This document shows positions 7,768-15,087 of a stretch of DNA of 64,000 bases, in pieces. Source of the DNA: Enterococcus dispar ATCC 51266 (GTDB taxonomy: Bacteria; Bacillota; Bacilli; Lactobacillales; Enterococcaceae); the NCBI RefSeq assembly GCF_000406945.1, contig NZ_KE136354.1, forward strand, positions 1,511,207 to 1,575,206. The letters are read 5' to 3'. The position numbers and the translations under genes were made by a program. The notes below the pieces were generated by a model. That model saw nothing but the letters and a program-made list of their open reading frames with translations. It ran no database searches and was not told the origin of the DNA. Position 1 is the first letter of the stretch; each line of letters starts with the position of its first letter.

Positions 7768-8241
7768 ATGAACAAAATACTTTTCGTCGCAATTTTTATT
7801 GTTTCTACTTTTATAGGATGCTCTCCAAGTTTTGCAAGTGAAATTAATTCTTCAAAGAATAAAGTAGAAATATCCTATGACTTAATTCAGAACGGAAATC
7901 AATATTTTAATATTTCTACCGAAAAAGGAGTAATTGCAATATCTATCGAGGAGATTCCAGATAACTCCAGAACAATTAAATCGGGGACTTACCTAATCAA
8001 ATATTCTTCTCCCGGCGCTTGGAAAGCCAGTTTTAAAACAAAGATTAGTTCCGGTAAAATGACTTCTGTATTTTCAGGTAATATAAGTCCAACTACTGGT
8101 ACTATCTCTCAAAAAAATTTACGATTAATTAATTCAAAAGAAAGTCGTTATTCTTTTATTTGGACAAAAGGATATATTAATAATTCAGATGGTATTAAAG
8201 CTATCATCTCTGGAAACAGTCTCAAAGTATCTGGGTTCTAA
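7768..8241 (+). CDS. Secreted cargo protein of unknown function with structured leader
   Basis: A 157-residue protein with a signal peptide (KILFVAIFIVSTFIGC, cleavage probably after SFA at ~23). A Cys follows the hydrophobic core (STFIGCSP), but the residues before it are not a good lipobox, so lipidation is uncertain. The mature part is about 130 residues, Ser- and Lys-rich, predicted beta-strands throughout (ISYDLIQNGNQYFNISTEKGVIAISIEE; SPGAWKASFKTKISSGKMTSVFSG). It somewhat resembles small secreted DUF5626-type proteins, but this is not verified. It is followed after 58-67 bp by a membrane-anchored protein on the same strand, forming a second two-gene surface unit that mirrors the pair at 5872-6920. 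Confidence 0.68.
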   Translation: MNKILFVAIFIVSTFIGCSPSFASEINSSKNKVEISYDLIQNGNQYFNISTEKGVIAISIEEIPDNSRTIKSGTYLIKYSSPGAWKASFKTKISSGKMTSVFSGNISPTTGTISQKNLRLINSKESRYSFIWTKGYINNSDGIKAIISGNSLKVSGF

Positions 8242-8308
8242 TTATTGTTCAACTCAATATATGGTTATTTACCTAGAAAATTGAAATCAGGATTGGCGGA
8301 TGGATTAT

Positions 8309-8785
8309 ATGCATTGGTATACAAATAATAAGAAAATCACTATACCCCTGATTATTTTAATCATTCTGTTTCTTTTACTCTACATGTCACTTTCTCAAAT
8401 AAAAAAACAGCATGAACTTAATTCAAATACTGAATATGGCACTCAACAGCCCATGCAAAACACTGAAAACCTTCAGCGTACGACTAGAAAAAAAATAAGC
8501 ACAGAAAAAGGTATCACCATAGTAACAGACAATATCTCCGTAATTGCTATAGATGATGCAACTATCTATAGTGTTTACACCTATGAACAGCAAGATACCT
8601 TTACTAATTATCTGGTTGTAGCTGATTTCTTGTCTAAGGATGGAGCTTTTGTGATTAAAAATTATAACAATCTAGACATAGATTACAAAGAATTCCCATT
8701 TTCTAGTGAATTGAAGGAATTGTTAAAAAAGCAAGCAGATATAACTATTCAGAATAATATTGAGACTATTCTAAACGTAAAATGA
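8309..8785 (+). CDS. Unrecognised membrane-anchored cargo protein
   Basis: About 158 residues. An earlier ATG at 8300 is in frame, but the ATG at 8309 has the purine-rich GGATGG about 5 nt upstream and still precedes the membrane segment. Residues ~10-30 (ITIPLIILIILFLLLYMSL) form a single transmembrane helix, followed by a Gln/Asn-rich linker and a soluble domain with strand-rich patterns (ITIVTDNISVIAIDDATIYSVYTYEQ), ending in a charged helix. The topology suggests the domain faces outside. The family is not recognised. Together with the secreted protein upstream it is probably transcribed from the promoter at 7610. Confidence 0.62.
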   Translation: MHWYTNNKKITIPLIILIILFLLLYMSLSQIKKQHELNSNTEYGTQQPMQNTENLQRTTRKKISTEKGITIVTDNISVIAIDDATIYSVYTYEQQDTFTNYLVVADFLSKDGAFVIKNYNNLDIDYKEFPFSSELKELLKKQADITIQNNIETILNVK

Positions 8786-8848
8786 GCGTTAACATGCAGT
8801 TTCTTTACTTTGCTAGCAAATAGTGCAGTCTATTCTCCGATTTTTAAA

Positions 8849-9376
8849 CTATTCAATAAGTTCAACAGAACTATCCCCATAGTGAAAAATCCAGGAATTT
8901 GCCAATAAAAAACTATTATATATGCTTAAAAGGCAACAACAGATACAAACAAATTTCAGTAACTTATGAAATCTATCTGTTGTTGTTATTTTTTTATACA
9001 ATATCAAAGGAATAATAATTCCTAAAGGTGGTATGGCACAAGAAACTATTGCCAATATCATAAGCAATAGACTATCATCCCTTTTCATTTCTTTATGTGG
9101 TTCTGTTCCAGACTCTATCTTATTATCCTCAATACAGATAGGAGCATTACTATTATCTACGATGCGATTTCTGTTTCGTTCATCTTCCTTAAGCAACTCA
9201 TCAATCGAAACATTATAGATTTCACTCAATAGCACTAAATTATCTAAGTCTGGATACCCTTTACCAGTTTCCCATTTTGAAATAGACTGACGGGTAATAT
9301 TGAGTTGAGTTGCAACTTCCCCTTGAGATAATCCTATCCGTTTACGGTTCGATCTCAATTGATCCCCTAGTGACAT
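8849..9376 (-). CDS. XRE-family regulator with C-terminal membrane segments
   Basis: A 175-residue protein. Residues ~1-60 are a Cro/C1-type helix-turn-helix (LRSNRKRIGLSQGEVATQLNITRQSISKWETGKGYPDL). After a polar linker, two hydrophobic stretches follow (LLLMILAIVSCAIPPLGIIIPLIL and FVCICCCLLSIYNSFLLA), so the regulator is probably membrane-tethered, and its Cys-rich second segment is unusual. Membrane-bound XRE proteins of this layout are known in Gram-positive bacteria, often next to a surface or transport gene they control. It lies 29 bp downstream of the other regulator gene in the same direction. It may control the cargo rather than the replication module. Confidence 0.75.
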   Translation of the reverse strand: MSLGDQLRSNRKRIGLSQGEVATQLNITRQSISKWETGKGYPDLDNLVLLSEIYNVSIDELLKEDERNRNRIVDNSNAPICIEDNKIESGTEPHKEMKRDDSLLLMILAIVSCAIPPLGIIIPLILYKKITTTDRFHKLLKFVCICCCLLSIYNSFLLANSWIFHYGDSSVELIE

Positions 9377-9405
9377 ATCATCAACCCCCTAACTAAAAAT
9401 TAATT

Positions 9406-10269
9406 TTACTTTTCAAACCAATCCTCAATCTGATCAGCACTAATTCTATTGGACAGATTAATTAATGCTGGTCTTAACGTCTGAATCGTTTCTACTAACT
9501 CTTCCCCACCAAATTTTACGTAAAAAGATTTATTCGTCAGTTCTTCGGACAATTGATTGATTAATTCTCCAGTTTTTTGTTGATCTGCCAAGATATTTAT
9601 TAGTTTTCCCACTAAATACCGGTCTTCAAAATTACTGTCCGCAAAAAAATCGTACTTATCGATTTCCCGCTTAACGATTTCAATCATATCATCTTTTTTT
9701 TCATAATTAAATTTGCCTGCGACATCCATATATTCGATGATACCGCTCGTAATAACGGTGACTGCCTCATCTTTCTTCTGTTTAGATAATTCATCGACAA
9801 TCGGTAAATTTTTTATTTGATCACGTACCATTTTTTGAATTTCTTCTTTAATGACTTCTTGTTGCAGTTCATAAAAATAATCATCCATAAACTCCTCACA
9901 TGGATAACCAACTTCATTTTCCCATGCAGGATTTTTAAACTCATCAGTATAAAATTCTTCTTTGATAGCTTTCACAATTTCTGGATGTTCTTCTACAATT
10001 CTGTTCTGCCCTTTTAACTGCAAGTAATCCGCAATATATTCTTCAATGTCTCCAAAGTAAAACCAGCCTACCGGTTTTCCACTAATACTAGACAACTGGT
10101 TAATGACACTTTCAGGGGCCAATGCATAACCTTGAACATAGGAACTGATTGTTGGTTTCTTTATCCCCAAGCGATTGCCTAACTCTGTAAAGGACAGATT
10201 CATACTCTCTTTGATTTCTTTGATTCGTTGTCCTACCTTCACTCTATCAGGTTGTAATAAACCAAACAT
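9406..10269 (-). CDS. XRE-family repressor of the element
   Basis: A 287-residue protein with an N-terminal helix-turn-helix (VGQRIKEIKESMNLSFTELGNRLGIKKPTISSYVQG, ~12-47) and a long, acidic, helical C-terminal part with several coiled-coil-like heptads (EELQQEVIKEEIQKMVRDQIKNL). It lacks the Ser-Lys peptidase site of LexA-like phage repressors, so induction by self-cleavage is not expected. It is divergent from the disrupted gene and the rep-xis-int block, and the space between holds four TCGTATA boxes that it probably binds. Start ATG at 10269 follows GAGGAGG. Its likely job is to keep replication and excision silent while controlling its own synthesis. Confidence 0.78.
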   Translation of the reverse strand: MFGLLQPDRVKVGQRIKEIKESMNLSFTELGNRLGIKKPTISSYVQGYALAPESVINQLSSISGKPVGWFYFGDIEEYIADYLQLKGQNRIVEEHPEIVKAIKEEFYTDEFKNPAWENEVGYPCEEFMDDYFYELQQEVIKEEIQKMVRDQIKNLPIVDELSKQKKDEAVTVITSGIIEYMDVAGKFNYEKKDDMIEIVKREIDKYDFFADSNFEDRYLVGKLINILADQQKTGELINQLSEELTNKSFYVKFGGEELVETIQTLRPALINLSNRISADQIEDWFEK

Positions 10270-10308
10270 CGTTTACTTCCTCCTCATCATTTTTATTTAT
10301 TATATCAC

Positions 10309-10362
10309 TCGTATAAAATTTCGTATATATTTTTTTAAGCCAATCGTATAAATTATCGTATA
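10309..10362. promoter_or_regulatory. Operator array of four TCGTATA boxes
   Basis: Direct repeats of TCGTATA begin at 10309, 10321, 10344 and 10356, giving spacings of 12, 23 and 12 bp. They lie between the divergent repressor gene and the 10383 reading frame and cover the expected promoters of both. Two pairs about three helical turns apart fit cooperative binding of dimers. Confidence 0.75.
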
Positions 10363-10382
10363 CAAGAAGAAGGAGAGCTATT

Positions 10383-10733
10383 ATGCCAATTAAAATCAAT
10401 GATTTCACCTTACCAAAAGAAAAACTCGAAAAAGAATACCAAGTCGTCAATGTTACTCGGTGGCAAAAAGATGGAGAAATTCTAGGTTGGAGCTATGAAT
10501 GTATCCTACCAAAACTGCGCTATGAGGAAATCAGTGTCAAAATCAAATCCGAACATCCTGTGATTACTATTGAAGAACTTAACCAACAAGGCTTAGCTAT
10601 GGTTACATTTACCAATTTGGTGATTGCACCTTGGGGACGATCAAACGGTTAATTCGTCAGTTACGGCTTATCGGCAACGGCAGATGCGGCAACTTTGATT
10701 CCGAAAAAACAAAGCTCCATTGCACAAAACTAA
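10383..10733 (+). pseudogene. Small element gene interrupted by an in-frame TAA
   Basis: The reading frame starts at ATG 10383 behind AAGGAG and stops at TAA 10650-10652 after 89 codons. Past this stop the same frame stays open to TAA at 10731 and encodes FVSYGLSATADAATLIPKKQ and a short tail. The two parts read as one 116-codon protein, because the upstream part ends in a strand pattern (VTFTNLVIAPWG) that the downstream part completes. A single change from CAA or GAA to TAA would explain it. From memory, proteins of this type (KEYQVVNVTRWQKDGEILGWSYE...) occur as the first gene of the early operon in Gram-positive integrative elements; the function is unknown. Readthrough cannot be excluded. 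Confidence 0.65.
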
Positions 10734-10744
10734 TTTTCCTATGG

Positions 10745-10902
10745 GTTTGTTGGGTGGTTAGGACGAAACGGCGGGGCAGCGCCATAGAGCCGCTTCTGTC
10801 CGTTAAGACCGCCCAATAAACACATAGGCTGGAAGGACTGCTTTGCAGGACTTCCCCTTAACTTGATTTATAGAACAACATCAGGCGACAACTGATGGTT
10901 CT
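10745..10902. other. Hairpin cluster, candidate replication origin or oriT
   Basis: Three stem-loops follow in 160 bp. The first has outer arms TTGGGTGGT (10750-10758) and ACCGCCCAA (10808-10816) with inner GGAC/GTCC pairing. The second is GGAAG-ga-CTGC-ttt-GCAG-ga-CTTCC (10831-10855). The third is AGAAC and CATCAG paired with CTGATG and GTTCT (10872-10902). The segment is more GC-rich than its surroundings and lies directly upstream of the HUH rep gene. This is where a double-strand origin, single-strand origin or oriT would be expected. The nick site cannot be identified by eye. Confidence 0.6.
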
Positions 10903-10909
10903 TTGACAA

Positions 10910-11782
10910 ATGAATACGTATCAAGGAGTGATGGTTTTGAAAGCTTATAATCAGAAAATCATTGAAACTCCCACGTACCTTGAAATTTATGATTATGAAG
11001 CAATCATTACTCCTAAACAAAAAGCAGACAAAAATGAAACCAACCCAAAACGAAAAAAAGAATTAGCCTGGCTTTATGAAGAAGAAAGTACGACTACTGA
11101 TAAAAGAAAAAGCTATGATGACCTATCTGCTCAAGGGCAATACGACAGCTTAAAACGAAAACAAAAATACTATCAAAATATGCGCTTTGAAATTGCCCGA
11201 CTCGTGGATATGAACTTTGACAATCAGACAAAATTTTTAACCCTCACTTTCAGAGAAAACGTTCAAGATATTGCCTATGCGAATAATGAATTTAAAAAAT
11301 TTATCAAACGACTAAACTACGAACTATATCACACAAAAAAAGCAAACCTAAAATACCTTGCCACTTGGGAAAAACAAGAACGAGGTGCCATCCATTACCA
11401 CATCATCCTATTTGATTTTCCTTTTCTCTCTGTCAATCGCCTTACTACCATCTGGGGACATGGATTTGTCAAAATCAACAAGATTGATGTGGATAGCATC
11501 GAAAATCGTGGGCGCTATATCAGTAAATACTTCGATAAGGACTTGGATTTGAAAGAGCATAAGAAAAAAGCGTTCTTCAAGTCGCGCAACCTCAAAGTAC
11601 CTAGCGTCACAAAACAACTCGTGGATCGTCCTTTTGACCCCACAAACCAAGATGTACTTTATACCAATGAGTATCTTGTAAGGCGTCCGATATTTTACAG
11701 TGCGATAAATGAAGGTGGAAATTCTGAACAAGTGATGGATTTTCAAGAAAGCATTGTTCGCTATACAAAAATCAAAAAATGA
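10910..11782 (+). CDS. Rolling-circle replication initiator (HUH endonuclease)
   Basis: A 290-residue protein (from ATG 10910) carrying the three HUH motifs in order: FLTLTF (~109-114), GAIHYHIILF with the metal-binding His162 and His164, and RYISKYFDK with candidate catalytic Tyr203 or Tyr207 and Lys206. This is the layout of the REP_ORF2-G2P/phage gene II-like and plasmid Rep proteins, which nick the origin and start rolling-circle replication. The start is uncertain: ATG 10910 has no ribosome site, whereas AAGGAG at 10923-10928 fits TTG 10937 (8-nt spacing) or, less well, ATG 10931. No separate relaxase is present, so Rep might also serve for mobilization (inference). Confidence 0.82.
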   Translation: MNTYQGVMVLKAYNQKIIETPTYLEIYDYEAIITPKQKADKNETNPKRKKELAWLYEEESTTTDKRKSYDDLSAQGQYDSLKRKQKYYQNMRFEIARLVDMNFDNQTKFLTLTFRENVQDIAYANNEFKKFIKRLNYELYHTKKANLKYLATWEKQERGAIHYHIILFDFPFLSVNRLTTIWGHGFVKINKIDVDSIENRGRYISKYFDKDLDLKEHKKKAFFKSRNLKVPSVTKQLVDRPFDPTNQDVLYTNEYLVRRPIFYSAINEGGNSEQVMDFQESIVRYTKIKK

Positions 11783-11803
11783 ATTTCGAAAGTAGGTAAA
11801 AAT

Positions 11804-12079
11804 ATGACTGTTAATGTACCGATTGAATTCAATCAAGAAATAATTGAAGAGCTTGTTCAATTAACGAAGCAAAGAATTGAGGAAGAAGAATCAAAACAAT
11901 CAAAAGCAAAGGAGTTACCTCCCTACCCAACACGAAAACAATTAAAGCAACAACTAAAGATTGGTGATACTCGCCTCAATAATTGGATTGATCATGGGTT
12001 AAAAGTCATTCCTTTTGGTAAAGAAACTCGCTTTGATCGTGAAGATGTAAAACAATTTTTAGACAGTCTAAAAATCTAA
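11804..12079 (+). CDS. xis: Probable excisionase / DNA-binding protein
   Basis: A 91-residue protein. The first half is helical and charged (EEESKQSKAKELPPYPTRKQ). The second half, LKQQLKIGDTRLNNWIDHGLKVIPFGKETRFDREDVKQFLDSL, is a winged-helix excisionase/MerR-like DNA-binding fold: a helix-turn-helix, a basic wing and the typical R-x-D-x-x-D-V-x-x-F-L ending. It lies just upstream of the integrase gene in the same direction, the usual place for a directionality factor. Such proteins bend the arm DNA and bias the integrase to excision. The assignment rests on fold signature and position. Confidence 0.72.
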   Translation: MTVNVPIEFNQEIIEELVQLTKQRIEEEESKQSKAKELPPYPTRKQLKQQLKIGDTRLNNWIDHGLKVIPFGKETRFDREDVKQFLDSLKI

Positions 12080-12081
12080 CC

Positions 12082-12110
12082 TTGACTTACTTGTTTTCGC
12101 TGACTATGAT
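12082..12110 (+). promoter_or_regulatory. Integrase promoter
   Basis: TTGACT (12082-12087), a 17-bp spacer and TATGAT (12105-12110) precede the integrase start at 12174 by about 60 bp. The integrase therefore seems to have its own promoter, separate from the early operon. Confidence 0.65.
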
Positions 12111-12173
12111 ACCGATAAGAAAGGAGAACCCCTTCTCTTTGATATACTGGCGAGTGAATCAAGGGAGAAACTT

Positions 12174-13532
12174 ATGATAAATAAATATAAAAAGAAAAAT
12201 GGCACAATCGCCTATATGTTTAAAGCATATCTCGGTATTGATCCGGTTACAGGAAAAAAGAAATACACCACCAAGCGTGGTTTTAAATCACCACAAGAAG
12301 CCAAGAAAGCTTATAATCGCTTGATGGTACAAGTAGAAGAAAATGATGTGGTGACAAATTCACAACGCCTTTTTTCAGAATTGGCAGATGAGTGGTTTGA
12401 GCAATATAAAAATACGATTCGTGAAAGTACCTATGTCGCTCAAAAATTGGCTTACAAAAAGCATATCTTACCTCTTTTTGGCAATTTGAAAATCTCAAGA
12501 ATTTCAATTCCTTATTGTCAAAAACAGGTAAATCACTGGTATAGCTATTACAAAAAATATTCCAACTTAATTGGTCTGACTTCATCTGTTTTCAAGTATG
12601 CTTTGAGTTTACGGCTCATCCGAAGTAATCCCATGGATGCTGTGATTCGTCCAAAGCGTAAGAAACGAATTGACGAGGAACGCTATTCTGCACCTTACTA
12701 TGAAAAGGAAGAGCTATTGGAATTCCTTGAAATTGCCAAAAAATATCCAGATCCGATTTATCCAATTTTCCGGATTTTAGCTTTTACAGGATTACGTAAG
12801 GGTGAATTATTAGCCTTACGTTGGAAAGACATTGATTTCGAGAAAAGCACACTTTCTGTTAAACAAACGTTAGCCACATGTGATAAATGGGAAATCAAAT
12901 TCCAAGTTCCCAAAACAGAAAAGAGCCTTCGAACAATCTCGATAGACTCTGAAACCTTACAAGTAATAAAACGATGGCAATTAAAGCAAAAAGAATATTT
13001 TTTTAAAATGGGAATTAAACCGGCAAAGAATGGTGAACAGCTCCTATTTGTATCAGAAGAAAATAAACCACTTTATTTAGACTATGTAAATCACAACTTG
13101 AAAATCATCATAAATGAGAATAACTTAAAACGTATCACACCTCATGGTTTTCGTCATACCCATTGCAGTCTGCTATTTGAATCCGGAGCTTCTCTTAAAG
13201 AAGTTCAATTTCGGTTAGGACATACAGATATTAAAACGACTACGGATATCTACACCCATGTCACAAAAAAACAGACGGAAGAAACGGCAAATCGTTTTGC
13301 GGATTTCATGAGTTTCACAGAGGAACAACAAGGAAGTTTGCAGAAGGTCAAAAGTATGGTCAAAAGCGAAAAAAGCAGACTATCCCTATCAGATAGTCTG
13401 CTAAACGTTGGTATATCAGCGTTTTTCTTATTCTGCAGCGTTTGCGTCTTTGAGACCGTATTTTTTGTTGAAACGGTCCACACGTCCGTCGGCTTGCGTG
13501 AATTTTTGACGACCAGTGTAAAATGGATGTGA
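12174..13532 (+). CDS. int: Tyrosine recombinase (integrase) extending across attR
   Basis: A 452-residue reading frame. An N-terminal arm-binding domain ([22 protein letters not shown]) is followed by a SAM-like core-binding domain (~65-160) and a catalytic domain with all key residues: Arg208 (TGLRKGE), His324 and Arg327 (HGFRHTH), His350 (LGH) and Tyr360 (DIYTHV). Normal relatives end soon after the tyrosine (...RFADFMSF). Here the frame continues ~75 codons through the right arm repeat, the antisense rpmE2 terminator, attR and into rpmE2, where it meets TGA. In the excised circle the frame would instead end with different residues encoded by the left end. Whether the tail is functional or neutral is unknown. 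Confidence 0.9.
   Translation: MINKYKKKNGTIAYMFKAYLGIDPVTGKKKYTTKRGFKSPQEAKKAYNRLMVQVEENDVVTNSQRLFSELADEWFEQYKNTIRESTYVAQKLAYKKHILPLFGNLKISRISIPYCQKQVNHWYSYYKKYSNLIGLTSSVFKYALSLRLIRSNPMDAVIRPKRKKRIDEERYSAPYYEKEELLEFLEIAKKYPDPIYPIFRILAFTGLRKGELLALRWKDIDFEKSTLSVKQTLATCDKWEIKFQVPKTEKSLRTISIDSETLQVIKRWQLKQKEYFFKMGIKPAKNGEQLLFVSEENKPLYLDYVNHNLKIIINENNLKRITPHGFRHTHCSLLFESGASLKEVQFRLGHTDIKTTTDIYTHVTKKQTEETANRFADFMSFTEEQQGSLQKVKSMVKSEKSRLSLSDSLLNVGISAFFLFCSVCVFETVFFVETVHTSVGLREFLTTSVKWM
13342..13365. repeat. Right arm-type repeat, probable integrase binding site
   Basis: This is the second copy of the 24-bp repeat with core GGTCAAAAGTATGGTCAAAA, lying about 55 bp inside attR and within the integrase gene. 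It has the same orientation as the left copy. Confidence 0.65.
13368..13407 (-). terminator. Element-borne replacement terminator for rpmE2
   Basis: GCAGACTATC and GATAGTCTGC form a stem followed on the minus strand by TTTTTTC. It copies the ancestral terminator at 5094-5131 with a few changes and keeps rpmE2 terminated after integration. It lies inside the integrase reading frame on the other strand. Confidence 0.8.
13421..13462. repeat. attR (right attachment repeat, inside intact rpmE2)
   Basis: A 42-bp repeat covering the stop codon and last codons of the functional rpmE2 ([10 protein letters not shown]). It also lies within the 3' end of the integrase reading frame on the opposite strand. 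Confidence 0.88.
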
Positions 13533-13691
13533 GTCAGAGGTAACTTCGACCCGGATTAATGGGTATGTGTTGCCATCTTCCCATTCAACTGTTTCTTGTG
13601 AAGTTTTAGTAGAACCTGACAAGAATTTGAAACCTGTAGTTGAGTCCATGAATACAACTGGATGGTAATCTGGATGGATTTCTGTTTTCAT
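13428..13691 (-). CDS. rpmE2: Ribosomal protein L31 type B
   Basis: An 87-residue protein with [23 protein letters not shown] and [22 protein letters not shown], typical of L31 type B. It lacks the CxxC zinc motifs of the primary L31, so it is the zinc-independent paralogue often induced under zinc limitation. ATG follows AAGGAG at 8-nt spacing. The last ten or so codons, the stop and the terminator lie in the att region and are now supplied by the mobile element, with the protein sequence unchanged except one Phe/Leu difference between copies. It is the attachment gene of the island. Confidence 0.93.
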   Translation of the reverse strand: MKTEIHPDYHPVVFMDSTTGFKFLSGSTKTSQETVEWEDGNTYPLIRVEVTSDSHPFYTGRQKFTQADGRVDRFNKKYGLKDANAAE

Positions 13692-13788
13692 TTACTTTCG
13701 CTCCTTTGCCCTGGTTCATTTGCTGCGCCAGAGTTATTTGTCTAATTTACAACAAGAATATACTATCATGTTTTATCTAGAGATGCAA

Positions 13789-15087
13789 TTATCTTTTTAT
13801 ATTTCTTCGTGGTGTCTTTTTACCAAAAGAAACTTCTTTAAAAGCGCCAAAAAGCGCGGTATTATTTTTGGTTTTCTTTAAAAACTGCACAAACTGGTCG
13901 GTATACTCTAAAGAGTCGCCTAACATATTGTTCCGTAATTTCCATGTTTCTTCTAATTGTTCAGGTTTCATTAATAATTCTTCTTTACGTGTACCTGATT
14001 TTTTAATATCAATAGCTGGGAAAATACGACGCTCTGCTAGTTCTCGTGAAAGGTGCAATTCCATGTTCCCGGTTCCTTTGAACTCTTCGTAAATGACATC
14101 GTCCATTCTACTGCCTGTATCAACTAAAGCAGTAGCTAAAATAGTTAAGCTGCCGCCTTCTTCGATATTACGAGCCGCACCAAAAAATTTCTTTGGTTTA
14201 TACAAAGCAGCAGGATCAATCCCCCCACTTAATGTCCGTCCGCTTGGCGGTACTACTAAGTTATAGGCTCGTGCTAAACGGGTAATGGAGTCCATCAAAA
14301 TAACGACATCTCGTTTGTCTTCTACTAAACGCATGGCACGCTCTAAGACAAGTTCAGAAACGCGGGTGTGATTTTGCGGTTGCAAATCAAAAGTCGAAGA
14401 CACCACATCTCCTTTAACACTACGTTCTAAATCCGTTACTTCTTCTGGGCGTTCATCAATTAGTAAAACAATTAATTCAACATCTGGATAATTATCGGTG
14501 ATTCCATTTGCGATTTCTTTTAAAATGCTCGTTTTACCCGCTTTTGGTGGAGCGACAATCAATCCCCGTTGGCCAAAACCAACTGGGGCAAAAATATCAA
14601 TCATCCGTGTTGCCAAACGGCCAGATTTGGTTTCCAATCGAATTTGACGATCAGGATAAAGTGGGGTTAAGGCAGGAAAATGCGGACGTTCTTTCGCTTC
14701 TTCAGGATCTTTTCCATTTACACTTTCAACATGCATCAAACCATAATAACGTTCGGATTCCTTAGGTGGTCTGGCCTTACCCGCAACTTTGTCACCGTTG
14801 CGTAGACCAAATCGGCGAATTTGCGATGAAGAAATGTAGATATCTTCGGCACTGGGACCATAATTAATGGGACGTAAAAAACCGTAACCGTCTTGACCGA
14901 CAATATCCAAAACGCCTTCCATATAAAAGAAACCTTGCTTTTCAGCTTGAGCCCGAATGACCGCCAATGATAACTCTTTTTTGTTCATTTGGCTGTAATA
15001 AGGAATTTTGAATTGTTTGGCGTACTGATAAATGTCTTTTAGCGTGCTGTTTTCCAGCTCCGCCATTGTTAAATAATCTTTTTTCAT
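13789..15087 (-). CDS. rho: Transcription termination factor Rho
   Basis: A 432-residue protein. Residues ~50-120 form the RNA-binding cold-shock-like domain ([20 protein letters not shown]), followed by the hexameric ATPase domain with Walker [10 protein letters not shown] (~179-187) and Walker [17 protein letters not shown]. The conserved [18 protein letters not shown] and R-loop/Q-loop regions are intact. Rho terminates RNA synthesis at unstructured transcripts. It is distinct from E. coli Rho in having a slightly different N-terminal extension, as in other Firmicutes. The start ATG overlaps the murA stop (ATGA), showing translational coupling. Confidence 0.96.
   Translation of the reverse strand: MKKDYLTMAELENSTLKDIYQYAKQFKIPYYSQMNKKELSLAVIRAQAEKQGFFYMEGVLDIVGQDGYGFLRPINYGPSAEDIYISSSQIRRFGLRNGDKVAGKARPPKESERYYGLMHVESVNGKDPEEAKERPHFPALTPLYPDRQIRLETKSGRLATRMIDIFAPVGFGQRGLIVAPPKAGKTSILKEIANGITDNYPDVELIVLLIDERPEEVTDLERSVKGDVVSSTFDLQPQNHTRVSELVLERAMRLVEDKRDVVILMDSITRLARAYNLVVPPSGRTLSGGIDPAALYKPKKFFGAARNIEEGGSLTILATALVDTGSRMDDVIYEEFKGTGNMELHLSRELAERRIFPAIDIKKSGTRKEELLMKPEQLEETWKLRNNMLGDSLEYTDQFVQFLKKTKNNTALFGAFKEVSFGKKTPRRNIKR

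Larger units (their letters stand above)
5146..13462. mobile_element. 8.3 kb integrative (probably mobilizable) element in the 3' end of rpmE2
   Basis: The element is bounded by 42-bp direct repeats (5146-5187 and 13421-13462) that differ at two positions, both synonymous within the last codons of rpmE2. The offset between copies is 8,275 bp. From the right end inwards come a tyrosine integrase, a small DNA-binding protein likely to be the excisionase, an HUH replication protein, hairpins that look like a replication or transfer origin, a divergent XRE regulator with repeated operators, and cargo genes of unknown function. There is no conjugation (type IV secretion) module and no phage structural gene. 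The best description is an IME or small replicative genomic island. Whether it moves is not shown by the sequence. Confidence 0.88.

Noticed and set aside
5872-10269. Toxin-antitoxin or restriction defence module
   Set aside because: No nuclease, methylase, helicase or typical toxin motif is visible; the regulators are ordinary XRE proteins.
10631-10819. 62-codon plus-strand frame across the hairpin region
   Set aside because: It lies out of frame over the real C-terminal coding part of the 10383 gene and through the 10750-10816 hairpin, has no ribosome site, and its composition is unlike a protein of this element.
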